64,000 nucleotides of DNA from NCBI GenBank assembly GCA_025529335.1, contig JAMYHX010000106.1, positions 45,682-109,681 of the forward strand, written 5' to 3'. Below the pieces are notes generated by a model. It was given only the letters and a program-made list of their open reading frames with translations. It was not told the origin of the DNA and did no database searches. The stretch comes from Rhizopus sp. PT2906 (taxonomy: Eukaryota > Mucoromycota > Mucoromycetes > Mucorales > Rhizopodaceae). Positions 13,201 through 23,797 of the stretch are shown one piece after another. Each line of letters opens with the position of its first letter. The stretch's first letter is position 1. A program made the translations under genes and the position numbers.

Positions 13201-13335
13201 CAACTGTTGAGCTGCTGTACGTCTGACAGCTGTTGTTGAGCCTGTATCTAATAAAAGGACGAGTCGATCGAGCCTAAAGACGCATAAGAAAAAGAAAAAG
13301 AGAGCTGTATTTAATTTATGTTACCTTGTTGTCAT
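7258..13335 (-). CDS. MOT1: TATA-binding-protein-associated ATPase Mot1/BTAF1
   Basis: Nine exons: 13335-13325, 13273-13150, 13096-12772, 12712-12463, 12395-12097, 12039-9097, 9037-8815, 8766-8559 and 8505-7258, giving 1876 aa (yeast Mot1 is 1867). Mot1 uses ATP to strip TBP from DNA and redistribute it among promoters. The N-terminal three quarters are HEAT repeats that grip TBP, beginning MTTRLDRLVLLLDTGSTT. A Ser/Thr/Pro and low-complexity insert lies near residue 170. The Swi2/Snf2 motor follows: Walker A DMGLGKT with Lys1323, motif II LDEGH with Asp1428-Glu1429, then SGTPIQ and the helicase-C motifs HVGGLGLNLTGAD and DRAHRIGQ near the C-terminus. The first exon is only 11 nt (ATG plus 8 nt), found because Met-Thr-Thr-Arg splices in frame to the first HEAT repeat. 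Very confident. Confidence 0.97.
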
Positions 13336-13731
13336 CTGTGGCTTTTTAAATGCACCCCCTTTTCTATGTGTTTTTAATACATAGAAAGGGAAAAAGTGCA
13401 ATTTTTATACTTTTTGAAATTTCCAAACCGGAAAAAAAAGACGTCACTATCCAATCATTTTAAGACAAAAGGAACTGTTATGCAATCATCATTCTTTTAT
13501 TGTTTTTGCAGTGCGCAAAGGTGTGTTTATGGGGTAAAGAATATGTAAAATATGCGAGAAATGTCACTAGCCATAAGTAATAATAATATACACAAAGGAG
13601 GGTATTTTATTTCCATATTTACAAAAGGCATATTTGGCTCTATAATAATTCTATAATAATGGTTGTATGTGTTTGTATGTGGACGTGATGTGAGTGTGTG
13701 GGTGTATCATTTACATATCCTGATATTGGTA
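13336..13731. other. Intergenic region upstream of MOT1, no gene seen
   Basis: Holds the MOT1 promoter side and the 3' flank of the small minus-strand candidate gene. It is AT-rich with GT-rich stretches near 13670-13710; no gene, RNA or repeat was recognised. Confidence 0.5.
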
Positions 13732-13872
13732 TCAGGATCTATTAACATAAGGGCAGGAATCATCATGAGTGAATTGAGAGATATCGATACCACAGCCAGG
13801 ACAGAAATCTGATTCAGAACAGCCTTGATTAACAAGTATTGATACATAAGTGATAATTTTGTATCCGTTCAT
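13732..13872 (-). CDS. Possible 46-aa Cys-containing small protein
   Basis: A short minus-strand frame of 46 codons running from ATG at 13872 to TGA at 13732. It starts MNGYKIITYVSILVNQG and continues with a compact segment GCSESDFCPGCG and later DDSCPYVN, giving four cysteines, two of them in a CPGC pair. Support: the ATG is preceded by a C/T-rich leader and a TATA-like CTATAAATAAG about 85 nt upstream, a layout seen at other genes in this window. The N-terminus is moderately hydrophobic and could be a weak signal peptide, but a clear cleavage site is lacking. It could instead be one exon of a longer gene. I do not recognise the family; coding status is plausible but unproven. Confidence 0.38.
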   Translation of the reverse strand: MNGYKIITYVSILVNQGCSESDFCPGCGIDISQFTHDDSCPYVNRS

Positions 13873-13952
13873 ATTTTTCTTGTCGTTAAAATTTTTTGTG
13901 AAATGTAAAGAAAAAAAGAAAAAGAAAACTTGCTTTTCAGGAACTCCTCCCT

Positions 13953-13965
13953 CTTATTTATAGAG
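13953..13965 (-). promoter_or_regulatory. TATA-like box for the 46-aa candidate gene
   Basis: The minus strand reads CTATAAATAAGAG here, followed by a pyrimidine-rich stretch and then the ATG at 13872. The arrangement (TATA, C/T-rich leader, ATG) matches the promoters of pyruvate decarboxylase and the secreted peptide gene in this window. Confidence 0.45.
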
Positions 13966-14433
13966 TAGAAGCTGCGCGTTTCGGAGGTTAGTAAAAAGTT
14001 TAAATTACACTGAACGGAAACTCATTCTTCACCAGGATACTAAAATAACTAAATATTACCTAATTGGTTGTCATTTATAAAAGGTAATTTGTGACAATAA
14101 ATAACTCATTTTCACAAGCGACGGATAAACGTGGCAACATGTTGGTGTGACCATGGCTGCTAAGCAACACTCAGACGGCTAAATATACTTTGTAGTAGCT
14201 AAAACAACCATTTATCGGAAATAGATTTTTACGTTATTTGCAATGTAGTAACGTGGTGTTGAAGATGAGCGGTAACATGATTGAAACTCATTACCAAAAC
14301 TCTGTAATTAATCCAATAACAGAGCAATAAGAGGAAAAAAAGGACATCTGATCTGTAAACAAGCCACATCTATGACTTGATCACGTTCTGGCTTGTTCCT
14401 TTCTCTCCCCTCGTCTTCCCGTTATTCAAAACA
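13966..14433. other. Divergent intergenic region before ADE8
   Basis: No gene seen. The sequence includes AT-rich stretches and a pyrimidine-rich run (14388-14420) directly before the ADE8 ATG, likely its transcription start region. Confidence 0.5.
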
Positions 14434-15048
14434 ATGACCGATCTTCCTACTATCGTTGTTCTCATATCCGGTTCAGGCACTAACCTTCAAGCTCTTATTG
14501 ATGCCACTCAAGAAGGCAAACTTAAAGCAAAAATTATTAATGTCATCTCTAACCGAAAGAACGCATTTGGTCTTGAACGTGCCAAGAAGGCTGGTATACC
14601 CACACAAACGTTTTCACTCAAACAATTTAAGGACGCAGGCAAGACACGCGTCGACTTTGATATTCACGTTGCAAAAGCCATTCAGGAATGTAAGCCAGAC
14701 CTTGTGGTCTTGGCTGGTTGGATGCATATTTTGTCACCTGAGTTTTTATCCTTCTTTAACGACAATGTCATCAACTTACATCCTGCTTTACCTGGCCAAT
14801 TCGACGGTGCTCACGCCATTGAACGAGCTTACGAGGCTTACAAGAAGGGAGAGATTACACACACAGGCATCATGGTTCATAAAGTGATTGCAGATGTTGA
14901 CAAAGGACAAGTCATCCTTCAACAGGTTGTTCCCATCTATCCAACTGACTCTCTTGAAGATCTCGAGAATCGTATTCATATCGCTGAACACAAGCTTATT
15001 GTCGAAGGCGCTCAAAAGTTTTTAAACGAATTAAAAAATAATGTGTAA
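14434..15048 (+). CDS. ADE8: Phosphoribosylglycinamide formyltransferase (GAR transformylase)
   Basis: Single exon, 204 aa. This enzyme transfers a formyl group from 10-formyl-THF to GAR, the third step of de novo purine synthesis. Family marks: nucleotide-binding start VVLISGSGTNLQAL, the catalytic Asn-His pair in NLHPALPG, FDGAHAIERA, and the catalytic Asp in ADVDKGQVI. I chose the ATG at 14434 because family proteins begin just before this beta-strand; the frame is open 57 nt further upstream but without an ATG. It is a stand-alone enzyme as in yeast, not the trifunctional animal GART. The gene is convergent with pyruvate decarboxylase. Secure. Confidence 0.96.
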   Translation: MTDLPTIVVLISGSGTNLQALIDATQEGKLKAKIINVISNRKNAFGLERAKKAGIPTQTFSLKQFKDAGKTRVDFDIHVAKAIQECKPDLVVLAGWMHILSPEFLSFFNDNVINLHPALPGQFDGAHAIERAYEAYKKGEITHTGIMVHKVIADVDKGQVILQQVVPIYPTDSLEDLENRIHIAEHKLIVEGAQKFLNELKNNV

Positions 15049-15465
15049 ATATGCTTTTTATTGTAAAAGATCATCACTCTTTGCCTTTTCTTCTTTTTAT
15101 GATTCCAACCACTACATTTCTTGTGAATATTAACGCGTTTATTGATGTCAGAGGGATATCTTTGGACATTATTTATTCAACAAAATAAGTAATGTTGGCT
15201 GCACGATAAATGATGTAATACAAATAACTGCATCTAAAGTCAATTAATGAGCTGTAATAAAGGCTATTATTAGTGTGCAGTAACTTAATTAGATAAAGAA
15301 TAAGCCTTTGGAGTTTATCTATTCCTTTGCAAGGGGTCATTGATTGATAAATACTGAATTTATGACAAATGTATACAAAATTTATTTTAAAGAGTATATG
15401 AGGCATGATGAATAAATGTAATGATGTATATGAACATGTTACTAGAATATATACTAGAATCCTTT
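15049..15465. other. Convergent intergenic region, no gene seen
   Basis: The AT-rich 3' flanks of ADE8 and pyruvate decarboxylase. Nothing else is supported. Confidence 0.6.
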
Positions 15466-17204
15466 TTAACGGTTTTCAGAGTTAGCGACGAGGAGTTCGA
15501 GTTCACGAGGAGCATCAAATTGAGGCATGATGACTTCAAGGAAGTGGATCTTGTCAGGGTTGGCTTGAACTTGCTTCATAGCTTCTTCAAATTCATCACG
15601 AGTAGCAACCTTGCCTTCGAATCCAACCTTGGGACAACCCATCTTGCTGTTCTTTTCGAGATGAGCACCAAAGTAGTCGAGGGTTTTGCTGTATTCCCAC
15701 ATTTGGAAGTTGTTGTAAGCACGTTCGGGACCATGGATAAGCTTTTCAATCAAATAACCATCGTTATTCAAGAGGAAGATGACAGGTGTCAAACCATGAC
15801 GAAGGAAAACACAGACTTCCTGACAGGTCAATTGGAAAGAGCCATCACCAACAAAGAGATACACACGGCGATTACGATCGGCAATGGCAGCACCAACAGC
15901 TGCACCAACGGAGAAACCAATGGAACCCCAAAGAATTTGAGTGATATAAGTGGTACCTACAGGACCATCCATGTTTAAGGAAGCAAATTCAGCAGTACCT
16001 GTTTCAGCACAGACAATAGCGTTTTCATCCATAAATTCGGGAACCTTTTGCCAGAAGTAGTTGTGTGTGATTTCAGTGCCGGGCTGAATAGGCAGAGGCT
16101 TGTGACGAGGACCCAAATCGAAGACACGAGGTTGTTCGGGAAGAGTTTGGGTCAAGAGAGGAATGAATTCCATCATAGAAACCTTTTGGTATTCAGCGCA
16201 AAAGACAATGGTGGCGAATGAGTGGAGGGTGATAGTCTTGGAGCGATCAAGTGCGTAGGAAAAGTTACCAGTGTTGAAGTCAGACTTGATGGAACCAATT
16301 TCGATGATCAAGTCGGCTTGTTTAATCTCTTCACCCACGGCTTCAAGTGTGACATTACCAGAATAACAACCACGGAAGCATTGAAGTCTTTCGTCTACAG
16401 CACCTTTACCCATGGGAGCCACATAGGTAGGGAAACCAGAACGTTCGATGAATTCTTGGACTTGCTTTTGACAGCGGTGACGGAGAACACAACCATCGAC
16501 AATAATAACAGGGAATTTAGCCTTGGAAATAGCGTCTGAGACTACTCTTAAGGCAATTTCTTGGACTTGAGGGGGGTTCTTAGGAAGTTGGGTTTGAAGA
16601 GGAGGAAGAGAGCCAGGAATCTCTACTTCACAAAAGATAAGGTCGATAGGGATACCAATGTAACCTGTTCGCTTAGAAAGAAGAGCTTGAGAAATAACAC
16701 GGTCGATTTCGGAAATAGCAGTTTGTTTCTTCAAGTGGGCAGAAGCGCAAGCAATCATTGAAGACATGTTGAAGAAGACATCAAAGTTACCATCACCAAG
16801 GGAGTGGTGAAGCATGGCACCGGCAGCTTGAGACTTGGTAGAAGGAGTACCAACAATATGAATCACAGGAAGCATTTCGGCGTAAGAGCCAGCAACACCG
16901 TTGACAGCAGATAATTCGCCGACACCGAATGTGGTGACAAGAGCACCAGCGCCACGGATACGAGCATAACCATCAGCTGCATAAGAAGCGTTTAATTCGT
17001 TGGCATTGTTACCCCAAGTGAGTTCAGGATCATCTTCGATGAGATCGAGTAAAGGCTAAGGATAAAAAATCAATAAAGCCGAAATGCACAATAAACACAA
17101 GTTATACGTACCATGTTGAAGTCACCGGGAACCCCAAAGACGACATCGATGTTGATTTCCTTAAGACGGTTGAGAAGATGTTGACCGATTTTAATTGAAG
17201 GCAT
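15466..17204 (-). CDS. PDC1: Pyruvate decarboxylase
   Basis: Two exons, 17204-17112 and 17055-15466, giving 560 aa, the standard length. The enzyme converts pyruvate to acetaldehyde and CO2 using thiamine diphosphate, the committed step of ethanol fermentation in the cytosol. The residue numbering coincides with yeast PDC: the cofactor-activating Glu51 in NANELNASYA and the His114-His115 pair in GAMLHHSLGDG. The ThDP/Mg motif is GDGSFQ and ends with LLNNDGY. The single 56-nt intron follows codon 31. A TATAAAAG box lies about 72 nt upstream of the ATG. Codon use is biased to C-ending codons (AAC, TTC, GTC), unlike its neighbours, which suggests high expression. Many Mucorales carry several PDC copies; only one is present here. 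Confidence 0.97.
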
Positions 17205-17275
17205 TGTTTGTAAAGTTTTTAAAAATTGAAGAAAGAAAAAAGTATAATTCTCGATTGACGTAAATTATCATGTTT

Positions 17276-17284
17276 CTTTTATAG
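17276..17284 (-). promoter_or_regulatory. TATA box of pyruvate decarboxylase
   Basis: The minus strand reads CTATAAAAG, about 72 nt upstream of the PDC start codon and followed by an A/T-rich leader. Position and sequence fit a strong core promoter for a highly expressed glycolytic gene. Confidence 0.65.
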
Positions 17285-20200
17285 TCTTTTTTTTATGTCA
17301 TATCTACACACATCAATGCCTCATAGTGTGATACTACGACTGTGCCCGAAAACATCGGAATATGAAAATCATCAATGCGGTTATCTTTACTGCGATTTGG
17401 CTTGTCTAATAGAGTTAAAAATTTCTCATAGCAAACAGAGACATAGAGTCCTGGTTGATGCATGACAAGGATTATATATCAACAGGGCTTTGATCATTAA
17501 TTTATCTTTATTCAAAGGCATGTCTTTCTCTTTAATTTTCTTATTTCTATTTCTGTAACCAACAATATCTTTCTGATCGCTACATTCATCTTTTGATTAC
17601 TTATGGGCCATTCATTCTTAATGCATGCCAATGAAGTATTTAATTCGAGTCTTTTTCTAGTTTCTTACATGTAAGATAGGACAGACGTAATCAGCATGAC
17701 ATGTACGACCTTAACCACATTTTAATTCACACCATGATACTTTCTCCTATACGTACCCAAACGTTCTCATAGCCTCTTTAACGCGATTACCATTGCTTAC
17801 TGCGATATTGGATGGGTCTTGGCTGAGAAAGATATATAACTGATAACCGATAACACGAGACAATGTTTTAATGGCTGATTGTTATCGGAACCCTAAACCA
17901 AGTTGCTTGAACTTCAAAAGGGAAACATAAAATGGGCCTATAGTGGAAATTGAATTTCAGCCAATCAAATCTCTATAGCATCCATTCTCTAATCTGATCC
18001 GTTGAATTCCTGTTTCTTCTCTTCATTTGCTGCGAAAGTGCAGAAATGAACTACGCATAATAACACAGAAAAAAGAATTATTTATCTCCATGACAACAAT
18101 AATAGTAGAATAAGCAAGAACTATGTCAAATAAAGTGTTTCAAAGCAAGTGCTACCTTCTTTATTGAGAGTAGCAAAAGTGGGGTGATTTTTAGGCAAGA
18201 TGATTTTCACTCGTATTTCACTTGTTATTTTATTATTACTCCTGGTAGATCATAGAGATATCCGCTGCGATTATATTAACCGAGAGAGAGGGGGAGCTTT
18301 TAATAAAGATGAATTTTGTTTTCCTATATCGAGATCGTATCATATACATGGACCGGAACCCACTTCTTGCTCACCCGAAACATTGAATAACGTAAAATGC
18401 CATTTGTTATGTTTTCTTTTAAGTTGACTATGACAAGCTCTATATTAGGATGTGTCCGACAATCAGGAGTATTTACGGCTGAAAAATCACTTGCTACCAT
18501 TGTCACTTCTGCAATACCATAAAGGATAAAAGAGTAGCCGTCGAATGTCTTTTTTTTATCTATCACGAAATCAAGGTACCTGCACCACCAGATATGTCTG
18601 TCGATTAGCCTTATTCTATGAATGTACACGACTTGTCTCTTTGAATTCAAGAACAAAAGGAATAACCCATGTGGCTATAACAGATTATTGAACAACATTA
18701 TCCTCTGGGCACAGAAGCTTCAATAGGGCACTTTATATTTTTTATGAAAAAAGAGAGCCATCGTTTATGTTTTCATAAAAATAAATCACCATCCCAGTTG
18801 GTAGCAATCTGTTTCCGTTTTCATTGTTATTGAACTTACCTTATCTAAGCAAATATCAAGGCATGATGTTTGATTATTCTTTTATATTTATTGCAACCAT
18901 CAAAGATACAATATTATAAGTTTTATTTTTAATATAAAGCACTTGGTTTATGAACCTGTTCAATCGATGGCTTTTGCACACAAACTATTTTTAACTTGAC
19001 AACGTTTCTAGGAAGGTCATTTCTCCATGCTGTCTCACAACTTGAACTTCCTTAAACAGAAAAAATGTCAACTAATTTAGGACGTAGAGCTTACGAATAT
19101 AGTAGCTGTTGGCTGTTTTCTATTCTAAGAACAAGACTTATTCTACTCATTTTCAAGTGCGAATGTATTGTACATGAAATATGTGACTTATACGAAAAGA
19201 CAGACAGCTTGTGTACTTCTTTATATGAGTCTCTGTTGTATGTTTATTCTTTATAGATTTTTCTTTTAAAATGATGTCACAAGAACTAGAAAAAGCAAAG
19301 GTTATTTTCACCAACATTACATAAAGCCGTCTCTAATAGTGAGAGAATCGCATATACTACTCTTTATTCAGAAAATTTACTGCACATGACAGTTTTTCAC
19401 TCAGTGTGTTCAAGTGGTTGTGTGTACTGCAAGTAACAACCATTTCTTCATCTGTTCGCCGTATAGTAGCCTACTACTTTCGGGACCACTCTTACAAGCT
19501 TTAGTAGGATACAATTATGATACCAAAGAAAGTAGGTGACTTGGGCACACTTACAGGATTCTATAGCATTCAGCAAACCTTCTTCACAATAAACGTGCCT
19601 TGATCGATAAACCTTTCCATAGCATTTCTACTTTTATATCAAATAATATATCAGGTTCATAATACTGATTTATTGTATTTGACAGCGCTTATTTAAAGAT
19701 CAAACTCTTTTACCACGGACCTCCTTCTTTGTTAATAAAGGGCTAAAAAGAAACCCATTGGAATCCACCTGTATTCATAAACTGCATGGCAAATACTACT
19801 ACACTCCCTCAATATCTGCTGAAATGTGCTTATGTAAGTGAAAAGAGGAGAATTTGACTTACTCTAATCGCTATTTCTCTTTCTCATATGGTCAGTGATT
19901 ATTTCGAGTCTTCTTATATGCTTCCAATTTACTCTATTACTTCCTTTTTCCTTGAGAACCACATTCATATCATAAACAACTGCAACATAAAACGAAATAT
20001 AAGCTCAATAAGAATGTTACAAGCAATTGTGAACAACAAAAGGTCAATCGCCACTCTCCCTCTTTTTATTCTTCATCGCCTGTTTAAAAGCATTTGTAGA
20101 TGCCTACTTGTTATTTAACAAAGAAAGCTTGTATATTAACTGACAGCAAAACTAGAATAAAAGCCTATAACTACGTTAGAGGAGGTATTAAAAAAGTAAC

Positions 20201-22077
20201 AACAGAAGTAATGTTAGCATTCCTTTAGAGAGAGAATTCCCTAACGATTAATCCTCGACACACCGATTACCTAAAGACGAGGAGGAGTAGATGAGACTTA
20301 CAGACGTAATCCTATTTGATATATCATCACTCTTACTTTAATTTACTAGATCATTTCCATAGAAACATGTTAGCTATAAAGAGCTACTCGAAAGGTAAAA
20401 CCAGAGACATAATAAAAAAGTCAATAGAAGCCAATATCCTTATTTAAAAACTTCTTACATCAATCGAGATGGTATGCCCAAGCAGTTTACGTTTAGTATT
20501 TGAAACGTCGTTAAAAGGCTTCTTTACTTAGATAATTCGTTTGAGTTTGCCTATATGCGATTACTTATTCTGACACTCCGCCAAGACGAATGACCAGCAG
20601 CTGTCAAAGAGCTGTTGTGTGTCACCAAGCCAGAGGACTTTGTGCAACTCTTGGAGTCTGACACAGAGGCAAGGGCCTAGAAGATCATCTTTTTATTATA
20701 AACAATGCATGTGCAGATACTAGAACAAAAATTAATACCTTTTATAAATCAGTAAGTATTGAAACATAGATATAAGGAAAAGAGATCTTATTTCTTTATA
20801 AAAAAGAAGTTCATACCATTTGCAACGTTCGAGGTCAAAATCCGCTCATCGGTAGAGAACTGGAAAGGCTATTAAGAGAAGTCGGAAATACAAGAATAAT
20901 AGAGAAAAAGTTTGGGCATGCAGATATAAGTAAGGGATAAAAAGCTGTAGTTTCTAGATACTAAAGCAAATAAAAGCAGCATGCACAAGTACTGGCTTAG
21001 AAACTGGGTCGAAGCTGTGTCAAGAGTTCTCTTCCGGCATCTTTTGGAATAGTAGGGCTCAAAAGAGTGACAGGCATTCATAAATAAATTTAAGAAATGA
21101 ATGATTACTACTTGTGGTTATTCTGCCTTTTATGCGGTCGTTACTCAAAAGGTTGCTTCTTGATAGTTATGGACGGATAAGTGAACTTTAAATAAATATA
21201 CTTTGACCATGTCTGCTGCTAGCAACATATCTTTTGTGATTTATACTTTGCTTGCATCAAGTAAAGAATAATTAAGGATTAGGGATGTTATGTTCGTCTG
21301 AGGTATAGAGCGACCAACAGACACGCAGGACTTAATCAGTTTACCTACGAGGAGAAAAATGCATGCTAGTATATCCGTTTGCAGCAACATTTTGCTTTGT
21401 TCATATCAGAATAACAGAGCAGTTATCGGATGCTCTAATCAATGGGTTTAATCAAGTATGTAAAATGAAATACTGAACTAATCCATAAAGAATCAGCTTT
21501 TTTTTTTTAATAAAAAGTTAATATATCGGTAAGCACTTGATTAACATATAACGGATTACTGCTGATCATTTCCTGCATTAGCCATGACAAGAAGCATCTT
21601 TAAATAATACAGATGTTGACAAGGACACGGCATTGTTGTCAAAGAGAGAATCTCATAGGTTCAGTCATCAACTTATTGACTACCTAAAGATGAAGAAGAA
21701 CAGCAAAGATTGGCAAGAAAGTAATCAGAGGAAACACTACTTTGCACAACTTTTAAACAATTAGCAACACCTTGCTTTCAAAGAGTTGTCTGAAGGGCAT
21801 ATTTGAAGTTATGCTTTGTACGCAAATAACACTACTTTGTACTGGAATTAGACCATGAAGTACGCCGGAAAATAGTCGGAAAATATGCAAGTAACACAAA
21901 TTTTTACCGGAAATTAACCGCACGCTGAGCCTTTTTTTACCATTTGTTCGAATCGGGTCTCGGACCACAATCATATGAGCTTACTTTCCCCTTTTTCTCT
22001 CTCTCTTTCTCTCCTGATATTCATTTTTACAATACAATAAAACCCTTTTTAAAAGAGTCAGGTATGGACATGCCTTG
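17285..22077. other. Gene-poor region (about 4.8 kb)
   Basis: No confident gene. All six frames are broken frequently and base composition is AT-rich throughout. Doubtful items reported separately: overlapping frames at 18.2-18.66 kb and a short coding-like fragment at 20576-20670 (plus strand reading AVKELLCVTKPEDFVQLLE with an upstream in-frame stop). No tRNA or rRNA was recognised. Confidence 0.55.
18200..18427 (+). CDS. Doubtful small secreted Cys-containing ORF (75 aa)
   Basis: Starts MIFTRISLVILLLLLVDH, a textbook-like signal peptide core, then a short mature part with five cysteines (IRCD, DEFCFP, TSCSP, VKCHLLC). It overlaps a longer 110-aa frame on the opposite strand (18656-18324) that also has some coding look, so one of the two is probably noise. 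No promoter or homology evidence separates them. Low confidence. Confidence 0.2.
   Translation: MIFTRISLVILLLLLVDHRDIRCDYINRERGGAFNKDEFCFPISRSYHIHGPEPTSCSPETLNNVKCHLLCFLLS

Positions 22078-22119
<42 letters not shown>
22078..22119. repeat. Poly(A) tract, 42 nt
   Basis: An uninterrupted run of 42 A. Such runs can be remnants of retroposed poly(A) tails or plain microsatellites; length in an assembly is unreliable. Confidence 0.85.
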
Positions 22120-22124
<5 letters not shown>

Positions 22125-22191
22125 TAAAAGGCCAATTCATATAGTTCCTATTCACTAACATTATGCTACCATTTTGACGCTTATTAGAAAA

Positions 22192-22406
22192 ATGGAAAAC
22201 AACAACAACCAAAGTACAACCAACTACTCTTCCTGCCGTGCACCTTTACCAGTTGATTCACGTCATCGTACCTGCCAAGCATGCAAATAGAAAGTTGCAG
22301 CCACACATCGCAGACGTCGAACTCAGCGAGATGAAGGAAACGAACTCTTTATCTGGCCTAGAAGCAGACCCAGAATAAACCCTGCCGAGCACGTTCCCGA
22401 TTGAGG
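22192..22406 (+). pseudogene. Broken small ORF with Cys/Arg motif
   Basis: From ATG at 22192 the frame reads MENNNNQSTTNYSSCRAPL and then RHRTCQACK, meets a TAG at 22288-22290, and stays open for another 38 codons starting KVAATHRRRRTQRDEG. The C-x2-C pair followed by a basic helix interrupted by a single stop suggests a once-functional small zinc-binding or nucleic-acid-binding protein. I cannot name the family. Confidence 0.3.
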
Positions 22407-22610
22407 TATTGGTTGTTGTTGTTAGTACTCTTGTCAGTAAAGAATAAGTAACAATTCGGTTTCGTACCAGAATGTAAATCAATTTTCCGCAAATTATACG
22501 TCAAGTGTTTGGAAGGCCATTGCTCTTCATATTCAGGGTTTTGAGATCCCATGTTTATAAAAAATAAGCTTTGACATGGTTATTTAAAGAATATAAAATA
22601 AAAAGAAAAA

Positions 22611-22967
22611 TCAATACTTCGCCCTCCTTCCTTTTGCGACAATTACCGCCTCACATCGAGCCTTCATGCTTCCGACCAAACATGCCGTTAACCCAGGGCT
22701 AATTTTCTCCCACTCTTCTCTCAATACAATGCTCAACTCTTCAGTATTTCTTATCTCACTTCTTCTTTCCTTGATGAGTTTACCCAAAGCGGCCCAAACA
22801 TGTTCTATCGGGTTCAAATCAGGACTTTGTGCGGGCCAGTACTCAAAGCCTCTGATCTGGTGGGTTTCCTTCCACCATCGTGCATAGCCACCAGTATGGC
22901 AGTTAGCTCCATCCTCTTGAAATATGAAGTCTCTGTCCTCTTGCTGGCAGAGTTGCGCGAACCAGGT
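22611..22967 (-). pseudogene. Tc1/mariner transposase, C-terminal fragment
   Basis: A minus-strand frame encodes the last third of a DDE transposase: FIFQEDGANCHTGGYARWW carries the second catalytic Asp, and YWPAQSPDLNPIEHVWAAL carries the final Glu 35 residues later (DD35E-type spacing, Tc1/mariner superfamily DDE_3). It ends with a natural-looking basic tail and stop at 22611. The helix-turn-helix N-terminus and first catalytic Asp are missing: similarity stops abruptly near 22967, close to where an unrelated gene fragment begins on the other strand. No inverted terminal repeats were seen. Dead element. Confidence 0.88.
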
Positions 22968-23041
22968 ACATATTGAACTTAAAAGTCCATTCGAATCATG
23001 TATTTAAACAAAAATTTTGGTATTCAATATGTCAATTAGTT

Positions 23042-23797
23042 ATGGATAAGCGGATGACAAACGGTGCTGCACTTCCAGAAAGCTTACTTGAAAACTGGAA
23101 TTTGTTTAGACAAAGTCATAGAAACATCATATATACCAAAAATCTTGCGAGTGGAACTAGCCAATGTCTTTCAGAAGCATGTGTTCAACTATCAATTGCA
23201 TATACAAACTACATAGTCGAGAACTTTGAAGCAAGATTGCTTAAATACCTTTCGTATCTTATTCAAAACACTTTTGTGGTAGGTTCCATTTTTTATGTGA
23301 AATATTCTACTAGAATATGTAAATAATTCGTGATATATAGTCAATAGCTTATCAAGACGTGAAGAAAATAGCCTATGATTATTGCTATCAATCTGTATGC
23401 AAAGGAGAACCTAAATGGCCGCAAGGTGCTACTTTCACTCAAGAAACAAAAACAGTAGTTGATGAGGTTTGTCTGCCATTGAAGCAGCTTATAACCAAAC
23501 AAGTAACACTAAAGGAACTCTCTGCATCTCCAAGTACTTTTTTGCCTTGTATCCTGTACATATTATCAACATATGGAGCTGAGCATAAAGACCATCATGC
23601 TTATGATGTTAAGAGGCTGCCTCTGCCTAGGCTTTTTTTCTGCATTGCCAAATCCATCGCTGCACTGGAGATTTATCAATATCAGCGCAAATTCTTTATC
23701 TGCCTTTATTAAAGAGCCTTTATCACGAGGATACAACGATCAACTACGAATGTTCCATAGAGTTTTTAATTTCAAAAAACTAAGAATCAATAGGTAA
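23042..23797 (+). pseudogene. Truncated, frameshifted mobile-element gene (possibly TnpB/Fanzor class)
   Basis: Two exons: about 23042-23278 and 23341-23797, joined by a clean 62-nt GT..AG intron. The translation is alpha-helical with segments such as LSEACVQLSIAYTNYIVENF and SLHWRFINISANSLSAF. The reading frame shifts by one base inside a run of seven T (23634-23640): the frame before reads KRLPLPRLF and the continuation ALPNPSLHWRF lies in another frame. The gene then stops; no catalytic C-terminal half follows. From memory of Mucorales genomes, such helical N-terminal regions belong to a high-copy gene family whose C-terminal half is RuvC/zinc-ribbon-like (compare the relic at 61.5-63.1 kb). 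That link is inference. The break may be mutation or a homopolymer sequencing error. Confidence 0.5.

Noticed and set aside
14377..14433. 19-codon N-terminal extension of ADE8
   Set aside because: It has no ATG, lies in a pyrimidine-rich leader and the family starts at the next Met.
15421..15978. 185-aa plus-strand frame over the 3' part of pyruvate decarboxylase
   Set aside because: Antisense shadow caused by strong codon bias of the PDC gene.
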